Part shown: piece after piece, positions 37,301 through 46,300 of the stretch
How the letters are laid out: every line of letters begins with the position of its first letter
Position numbering within the stretch: position 1 is the first letter of the stretch
Assembly (NCBI GenBank): GCA_037447655.1
Contig: JBBHKE010001526.1
Span: forward strand, 62,001-126,000
Reading direction: 5' to 3'
Origin: Zygnema cylindricum
Lineage: Eukaryota; Streptophyta; Zygnematophyceae; Zygnematales; Zygnemataceae
DNA: 64,000 bases
The notes under the pieces: generated by a model
What the model was told of the DNA's origin: nothing
Databases searched by the model: none
Seen by the model: only the letters and a program-made list of their open reading frames with translations
Position numbers and translations under genes: made by a program

Positions 37301-40300
37301 CCAGGAAAAATACATAGGAGACATTCTGACCAAATTTTCCATGGCAAATTGTTCCCCTATCTCAACCCCTCTAGATCCCAATGTCAAACTCCTTAAGAAC
37401 TCTGGCGGGCCTGTCCCCAGAGATATACATGATCAGTTCAGATCCATAGTTGGCAGTCTTATGTACGCAATGACTGGCACCCGTCTAGACATCGCTGTAG
37501 CTGTTGGCCAACTTAGTCAGTTTGTTTCCAACCCCTCCATTGACCACCTTCTTGCAGCTAAGAGAGTCTTACGCTACCTTCAGGGTACCCGGACTTTGAA
37601 ACTCACCTTCACCGGCTCCTCTCTTCCAACTCTCATCGGCCACTGCGATGCGATGCCGACTGGGGCGGTGATCTGGATTCCCGTCGCAGCACCACCGGCG
37701 TTTGTTTTTCACTCGGCAGCGCTCTTGTTTCTTGGGCATCTAAAAAGCAACTTACCGTTGCCCTCTCCTCAACTGAGGCTGAATACATGTCTGCTACTCA
37801 CGCTACTAAGGAGGCTCTCTGGCTTCGTTCTCTCCTCCTAAACCCGCAATTCTGTCCATCATCTGCCACAACTATCTTTTGTGATTCTCAAGGGGCCCTT
37901 GCCTTGATGAACAATCCTGTTCATCATCGCCGAACAAAGCACATTGACATCCAATATCACTTTACTCGCGATGCCATTGCTGCGGGCACTGTTTATTTCT
38001 ACCACTGCCCCACTACTCAACAAATGGCCGATTTTCTGACAAAGGCTCTTCCTCGACCACTTTTTGAAGCTCACCGGTCCTCCGCCTGCCTCCGTTTCTA
38101 GCAAAGCAAGGGGTGTTGGAATCCTAGTTTCGTCCTTATTCTCCTTTGCTACAAACTAGATTTACTAGTCTTAGTGCTAGATAACGTAGCCTAGTATTCT
38201 ACTTTTCGTTATCTATTCTTTCTATACTTCTGTCTAATTTAGATTTTTTTTCTCTTATTAGGAAAGGACACCTTGCATGCTAGAAAAGACAAGTGACCCT
38301 TCAAGATCACGTAGGCTGTAGTACAGTTTTGTCAGAGTGACACTACGTGACACTCTCAGTTACTACTTTAGCAGTTTTTGTCTTCATTGTAAAAACAACT
38401 TTTTATCAACAATTTTGGCAATCATTTTACTTGTCCTTTTTCTGTCCTTTTTGTATTCCTGCCCGCTGCCATGACTGCTAATTCAATAGACTCCTCCATA
38501 CCTGGCAATCCTGTCCTTGCCGATGCTATTTTGCGACAGGGAGAGGGAGAGGGAGAGGCAGAGGGAGAGGGAGAGGGAGAGGCAGAGGGAGAGGGAGGGA
38601 GAGGGAGAGGGAGAGGGAGAGAGAGAGGGAGAGGGACAAGGAGAGGGAGAGGGAGAGGGAGAGAAAGAGGGAGAGGGAGAGAGAGAGAGAGGGATTGGGA
38701 GAGAAAAAAAGAACAAACCGCTGCATCAGTCGCTTGGAAAAAAGCATCCGGAGTAGCAATCGCAATTCCCAACGGGGGTGCGAGAATGAAAAAAAACAGA
38801 AAACTCTTTAATCTCCAATTATTTGTTTCCTCTCCCTCTCCTAGTTCCCCGTCTTTTCCTAGCAAGTTCCTGGCACCATCGGTCACTGTCTTTTTCCAAA
38901 AAGACGCATTTCGACTCTGCAACTCTTTCGTCTTTTTCGAAAATGCCGAAACAAATGCTCCACAAATTTCATTTACTCGAACGACGAAACTTTGTCCAAA
39001 TATTTCATTTTCATCCACACTAATTGCAACTGCTTTTACTTCAGTTCGATTTCCTCCTCTCAATTCGTTTAACTCTATCTGATAATCGGCATAATGGTTT
39101 CTTTGTTGCATAGATTTCGAAACCGTTCCGTTAGTCGTAAAAGGCATTTGATAAGAGACGAGAGAACCTTCTAAATCAATTTTTTTTCCGCTCCGATTTG
39201 CTCGGATGATGTCGTCGTACGAATCCGCTGAGGTCATCTTTTTGTCTTTTTGTGCATCGGCGTTAGAATAATTTGCAAACTTTTCAATTTGTTCTTTTCC
39301 AAAAGCAGAAAGTCCAAGAAGAGTTCCAATAAAAGAAGTCAAAGTTGCTAAAATCGTAAAAATTTGAATCGCAATTGATCCAGAAGATCCGCCAGCACTG
39401 CAAATAGTGTGGATAAAAAAGAAAGGAAAAAATGGGATTCAGAAACGGAAAGAGAAAGAAGAGGAAGAAAGAAGGAAGAAAATAGAGGAAGAAAAAAGAG
39501 GAAGACAAAAGTGAATAAAAATAAAAGTAGAAAAGGAGTTGACTTTACTAAAATGGAATTTGGGGATTTTCTTTGATTGAAATAGTTTTCAAACCAAAAA
39601 AAAAAAAAATCTACAAACATATCGAAAGCGGAAAATTTAGAGGCCAATCACTTCCCTACCCCTCCACCACCCTCCCACTTCCTTCCCGTTGCCAATTCCC
39701 CCCCCCTCCCAATTCCCTCCCCCTCCCACCTAATAAACACATCCAAGCTACCCTTTTTCCCCCTGCCCCTTCCACCACCCCTCTCACTCCTCTCCCCCTC
39801 TCACCTCATGAGCATCTCCAGCGGGTCTCTCCCTCCACCCCCTCCCATCCCCATAGCCACTGCATCCCAGGCCAAAAACATCCCGAGAGGCACCACTCCC
39901 CCCCCAACCACCGCCACTCGGATTCTCGCCAGGTCACCGCCCAGGTACGAAGTCACCACTACAGGACAAAAAAAGCACAAAAAACCGCATGTAAAACACA
40001 CGAATCGGTTGGGAAAAAGAGGGATAGGTAAGGCAGGGATCGGGACGAGAGGAAGTCACACTACAGGACAAAAAAACCATTCGTCATCAGTGCGAAAAAC
40101 GGACAAAAAAGAGCAGAAAAAACGCAAAAAAAACCCAAAACAAAAAAAAAAAAAACGCACGATTCTGTGGTACAAAAAAAGGGAGAAAAAGGCACAAATT
40201 GGAACGCAAACACTGCCACCTTGACAGGACAAAAATGCTCAATTGAGGACAAAAGAAAACCAAATCACACTCAAAAAAAAAACACCACAGCTACAGGACA

Positions 40301-43300
40301 AAAAACACAAAATATGGAAAAAACATATTAGACCTAAAAACACATAAGGAGAAAAAACACAAATAGGTTAAAAAACGCACAAATCAGGACAAAAAGCAAA
40401 AAAGCGAGAGTCGAAGTAATGCAGCCACTACCAGACAAAAAACACACGGACAAGGACAGAAAACACATCAAACAGGACAAACAAATTCACCGAAAACGAC
40501 AAAAATGTCACCACAACACAGGGTGAGGGACAGGGAAAGGAAGAGGGAGAGGGAGAGGGACAGGGAAAGGAAGAGGGAGAGGGAGACTGAATATCCGGCA
40601 ACCCTGTCCTTGCCAATTCTATTTCGGTTCTTCCAGAGGGAGAGGGAGAGGCAGTGGGAGAGGGAGGAGGAGAGGGAAAGGTAACGGGAGAGTGAGAGGG
40701 ATAGGGAGAGGAAGAGGGAGAGGGAGATTGATTACTCGGCAATCCTGTCCTCGCCAGTTGCTAAAAATCTTCTCTACGAGAGAGCGAGAGCACGAGGGAG
40801 AGGCAGAGGGAGAGGGAGAGGAACAGGGAGAGGGAGAGGGAAAGGTTAAAATTGAGAGGGAGAGGGACAAGGAGAGGAAGAGGAAGAGGGAGACTCCTCC
40901 ATACCTGGCAATCCTGTCCTTGCCGATGCTATTTTGCGACAGGGAGAGGGAGAGGGAGAAAATGAGGGAGAGGGAGAGGAAGAAGGTGAGGGGGAGGGAA
41001 ATTAAAAGGAGAGGGAAAGGTAAAGAGAGAGGGAAAGGTAAAGGGAGAGGGAAAGGTAAAAGGAGAGGGAGAGGGACAAAGAGAAGAAGGGAAAGAAGGA
41101 GATTCCGTACCTGGCAATCCTGTCCTTGCCAACGCTATTGTAGGTTCCTTTGAAAGTACGGCGATCGCCAAATTGTCCACCGCCATATTAGAAGAGGCAC
41201 AAAGGAGAACTCTCTCTCCCCTCCTAACTCTCTGTCTTATAACTTCCACCAAAACCCTAGTTTTTCCTGTCCCAAAAGGCCCTTGAATAACTACTACTTT
41301 TGAAATTTGATTTCCTTCCCTTCTTTCCCTTATTTCCTTTATTTCTCTTGTTCTTTTTAGTTCCCTTAATGACTTTTTTGAATATCCTAAAGAAAGATTT
41401 ACTGCTTCCCTCTGTTCTCTGTTGAGCATCGAGTCGAAAATTTCGAAAGGTTCGTCTTTTCTTTCGTCTTCTCCGATTGGGAAAGAGAAAGTCTCATTAA
41501 GAGATATATTCTCTATTTCCGAGTTAAAATTTGAACTCAAATTGACATTTTCCTCATTATTTTGGTCAAAAAAAGTCAAACTGTTTCCCAGTAGAGTCTC
41601 CAGCATTGCTTTCATGCCACCTGTCGCTCTCTCAGCAACTGTCAAATAACACAAAACAAAGAAAAAGACAAAAAAAAAGTCAAACTCTCTCAGCAACTGT
41701 CAAAACAAGACAACACAAAGCAAAGACAAAAGAAACAGTATACCTACATATACCTATGTATTATACTCTATCTTCATACCCATTTTTTACCCATTTTTTT
41801 TTCTTTTTCACCCATTTTTTTTTTGCCCTTTTTTTTTTTTTTAACCATTTGTTTTTTTCTTTTTTCGTCATACCCATTTTTCTCACCACTTATAACGGTT
41901 CTCATTCGATCAAAAGTAACTCCATCCGGAACGACCATAATATCAACTCCCTTCGAATTATTTCCATTATTTCCTCCTTTCTCCTTACGAGATTCTCCCG
42001 AAAAAACCTCGAAAGATTCGTCTTTCTCGTCTTTTTCTCCCGGAGAAAAGTCAAAAACGATACAAATTCGATTTCCTCGAGACCAAGCGACTCTTCCCGG
42101 AGGTTCTTTTTCCAATATAGTCCAATCCCCTACGGAGTTTCTGTGGACCAATCGGACGGCACTACCGGGTCTCGCTCGTTGCGAAAAACGGTTTACATGT
42201 CCAGTCCGTTCCGTTCCTACTCCGTCTCCGAGAATCCATCTAGAGAGGGAGAGGGAGAGGGAGAGGGAGAGGAAGAGAGAGAGCTTTTATTACCATACTT
42301 TTTTGCGCATAAAAACTAATTTATTGGTGATTTTTTACAAACTTACTCTATTTCTAAGAATCTGTGTTCAACCAAAAAAGTTTGAGTTAAATTATTATCA
42401 GCGCTAAAAGACAAAACATTGATTTCTTAAATTCAGGAGAGGTTTATTGAGCTGTTTAAAGCCGGACAGAGAGAAATGTTGAAATTCTTCCTTTGTTAGA
42501 ATCTTCAGACTAGCTCCATTTTTGTTAATAACGCAAACTGGTATTCCAGTTTGCGTTATCTAGCTAGTTATAGCATTCTAGCCTACGATACCAGCCTAGC
42601 TTGATTTTCTGTTTTCCGTTTAGTTCTTAGTTTCAGTTTTCTTTTTCTGCTTTCTATTTTATTTCTGTTTTCTTCTCCTGGCACTTCTTAGAAATGCACG
42701 CTGAAGCTCCTGTAGTCTCTGACACAGATTTGATCCTTAGCTCTCACTGACAACTAAGGATCTCAATCTTGCCCTTTCGGCAAAAGAGTCAAGTGACCTT
42801 TCAGAGTCACATGAGCTCACTAGATTCTGAAAAGCCACACTCGTGACTTTTCCTATTCTACTTAAATGACTGCCTTGTATTCTTTCAATCTATCAAGAAA
42901 TACAATTTGTTTCCTTTTACCTTTTGTCTCTTTTCATTACTTTCATCCTACTTTGTCTCCTGCCATTATCATCAAACGCTAAAAGACAAAAGAGGGAGTT
43001 CTTAAAGGAGAGGAGAGGTTTAGGGAGAGGGAGAAAGCCGGGAGGGGGAAAAAGAGGGAGAGGGAGGAGGAGAGAGAGAGGGAGAGGGAGAGGGAGAGGG
43101 AAGAGGGAGTTGGAGGAGGAGAGAGAAAGGGAAAGGGAGAGGGAGAGGGAGAGGGAGAGGGAGAGGAGAGAGGGAGAGGGAAAAGGAGAAGGAGAAGGAG
43201 AGGGAAGAGAGGGAAAAGGAGAGGGAGGAGAGGGAGAGGGAGAGGGAGAGAGAGAGGGAGAGGGAGAGGGAGAAGGAGAGGTAGAGGTAAAATAAGCTTT

Positions 43301-46300
43301 ACTACTTAATAACCAGATATAGCCTTTTTATACTTTTTCGCACATTAAAACTAACATGTTTGTGCTTTTCAGCAGATCAATAAATCCTCAGATCCTTTCT
43401 TTTTTTATAAAGAAAAAAAAAAAGACATACCAAGCCATATAAAACTCACCTAAAAAAAAACGTCTTACAAAACAATATTACGAAAAAAAAAAATCACCAA
43501 TCTGTCTTACAAAAAGATATTATAAAAAAAAAAAAAAAAATTACCTTTCTCGACCATAAGTTGTCGCCTCGATTTCCAAACAGTTAGCTTGATAAAGAAG
43601 TAAACCCTGTGCCTCCAAAATCTTCCGTGACGGTCCTCTCTCTCCTCCTCCCTCTCCTCCTCTCACCACATTAAATTGCTCGCGAGAAGCGATTTCCTCC
43701 ACATTAATTAACTGCTCACTTTCATTTTGGACATTTTCAGTTTTTTTGGTTTTTTTACGGTTTTTTACGATATTTTACGGTTTTTTACGGTTATCTACAA
43801 AAAATAATTTTAAAAGACTTGAAAATTATGCAAACTTGCAATCTGATCAAGGAACAAAATTTCCTATTTCCAAAAAAAAGGGATAGAATGAAAAAGTAGA
43901 AAACAAAAAGGGAAAGAAAAAGCAAAACAACAACCAAAGTTGATAAGATGAGAGAAAGAGAGTCTTTGTTCCCAAATAATACTTTTTAGGGGTTTTTATG
44001 ATTTTGTTTTTATAAGTTTCCTTTCTTAAACCCGAATAAACCCTACAAAAAAGACTCTTCACACTTCGTAATTTTAACACTTCAATAATAACAAACAGCA
44101 ATCAACACATTAAAGTTGAAGAAGAAAATGTATTTTGAAAGATAGTAAAATAGTAAAATCTGATGAAATAAGTTCGAACTTTCAAGCAGATCACCCCCAT
44201 TCGATTAATTTAACATTCCAATGCTTAAACATAGTATAACTATAGGTTAAACGATTGTTTTAACAATTTAAAATTTTGGCGCTGTAAAGTAGTTTATACG
44301 ATTCAAATGTTCAACACAAAATAAACAGCTGAAATGATTGTTTTCACATTTTGATATTTCACGGTTTAAACGATAAAGTTTATATGATTCAAAGGTTTAA
44401 ACACTGATTAAAGGATTGTTTAACACAATATTTCACGGTTTAAACGATTTAGTTTATATGATTCAAAGGTTTTACATAGAATAACTATAGTTTAAACATG
44501 TTAGAGCTACGCACGACAACGACGGAAGCCTAGGGGATATGTGCCCATCGGATGGTAGTGAAAATGACTTTCCATAATCCGGTTTCAATTACTAGCCCCT
44601 CCAAATCTCGCAAGTTCCTATCCAAATTTGACAATAACGAACATGATATTCACGTGTCCTACGTAAATTGGGACACTAAAACGAAACCCACAAAAAATAT
44701 TTAAGATATAACATCGCCTAAGTGTTTAAACCTATAATACAAACATTTGAACTTTTTAGCTTTTCAAAACGAAATTATACAAAACTCGACAAAACCTACG
44801 GTTTCATTTAAGAAATGTATCGTTGAAACTCATTGAACCTCAAAAAGAATGTCCTTACAACTTGTATTCAACGTAAAAATCAAACAATAATTTTATCATC
44901 GATGGCCATTCTTTTGGCCTTTTATAGTTGGTCTTTAGAAATTAAATGACATTCCAAACTCAACACTTCAATAGATGTACAAAGTTAACATTGATTATTA
45001 AACATAAAGGAAACCGATGTTGGTCATGTCAATTCAATGCAATTTAATAAAAACCCGGTTAAAAAACCATTTAGTATAAAAATTCAAAAACGACCAATTG
45101 GAAACGTGCAGATGATAGAGTAATTACAATTGAAGTTTTACCTCATTTTCAAGGTAAATGGTTAAGTTCAAAAATCAACAATTTTTTGAGTAGTGTTACA
45201 TGAGGTTTACCCTAACATTGTACAATTCACTCTCAACATTAGGACAGATTTCTTCAATGCACATTACCCTATGACTCACAGTTTTGAAATAATCTAGGTA
45301 ACTGCAATATTATACTCATCGTAGAAACAAAATTGTTTCAACCATAGTCGGTCCTTTTTGAAAACAAAAAAAGACAAACATTACTCATCGTATAAACAAA
45401 ATAGTTTAAACCATAGTCGAGCCTTTTTGGAAGCAAAAAAAGACAAACATTTCTCACCGTCCCCTAGGTGAACCCGCGGAAAGATCATTGATACAAATCA
45501 GCCAGTAACTACTTGTGTTGTGCACACCCAACAAATTCGTTTTACTTCTTGAGGTGTTGTTTTAACGCACCCAGTCACAAAAAAGTGTCACTCTTTCAAA
45601 CTAAAGGTTGCCCTCGACCACGGAGTGCCTTATCTCCCCCTAACATCGGGGTCAAATCCGTGGAGGTTACCTTCCAAAAACACCTATGTTAACCCTTTAA
45701 AAATCCTTCGATTATACAACTCATTGCGTTTTCAATCAAAGATTAGAACTTCCATTAACAGATATCTTGGTTCCCGCAACGATGAAGAACGCAACAAAAT
45801 ACGATATGTCATGTGAATTGCAAAATTCCGTGAATCATCGAATCTTTGAATACAATTACGCAAAAGGCATTTGTTGAGGGCATGTTTGCATGAGCGTCAC
45901 AAAACATCCTATCGTTGGTCGTCAGCGGGTTGTCGGGTTACTATTTAAACCCAATATTGCTTCAAGTACCTAATTTTTAGTCCTAACAAATATTAAAATA
46001 AGGTTACATAAAAAACAGCAAGAAAATCTCAGCAGTTCTAGGGCTAATTAACCTACGGAGAGATGAAAACAAGAAAAAATGTCCACAATGCAGTCAAAGC
46101 GTTTAAAAAAGAGGGCAAAAAAATTTGTAAAACAATCCAAATGTTTAAAAAATAGTTAAAAATTAAAAAACAGTCAAAAATGTCTACTTAATAGTCAAGT
46201 GGTTTAAGAAAGTTTCAAAATTGAAATTTTTTCTAAAAAAATCGATAAAACAATTTCTCACCTCTCGCAAGTTTTTCAACCGTTCACTGACTGACACCTG

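Noticed and set aside
38471-39082. 200-codon plus-strand frame starting in the 3' LTR of element E
   Set aside because: Begins with the LTR gag ATG, runs through a microsatellite and is antisense to the permease exon. Not a gene, but noted as a consequence of the LTR ATG.
45745-45902. Functional 5.8S rRNA gene
   Set aside because: Too many changes at invariant positions and no adjacent 28S; only the last bases of 18S are present.
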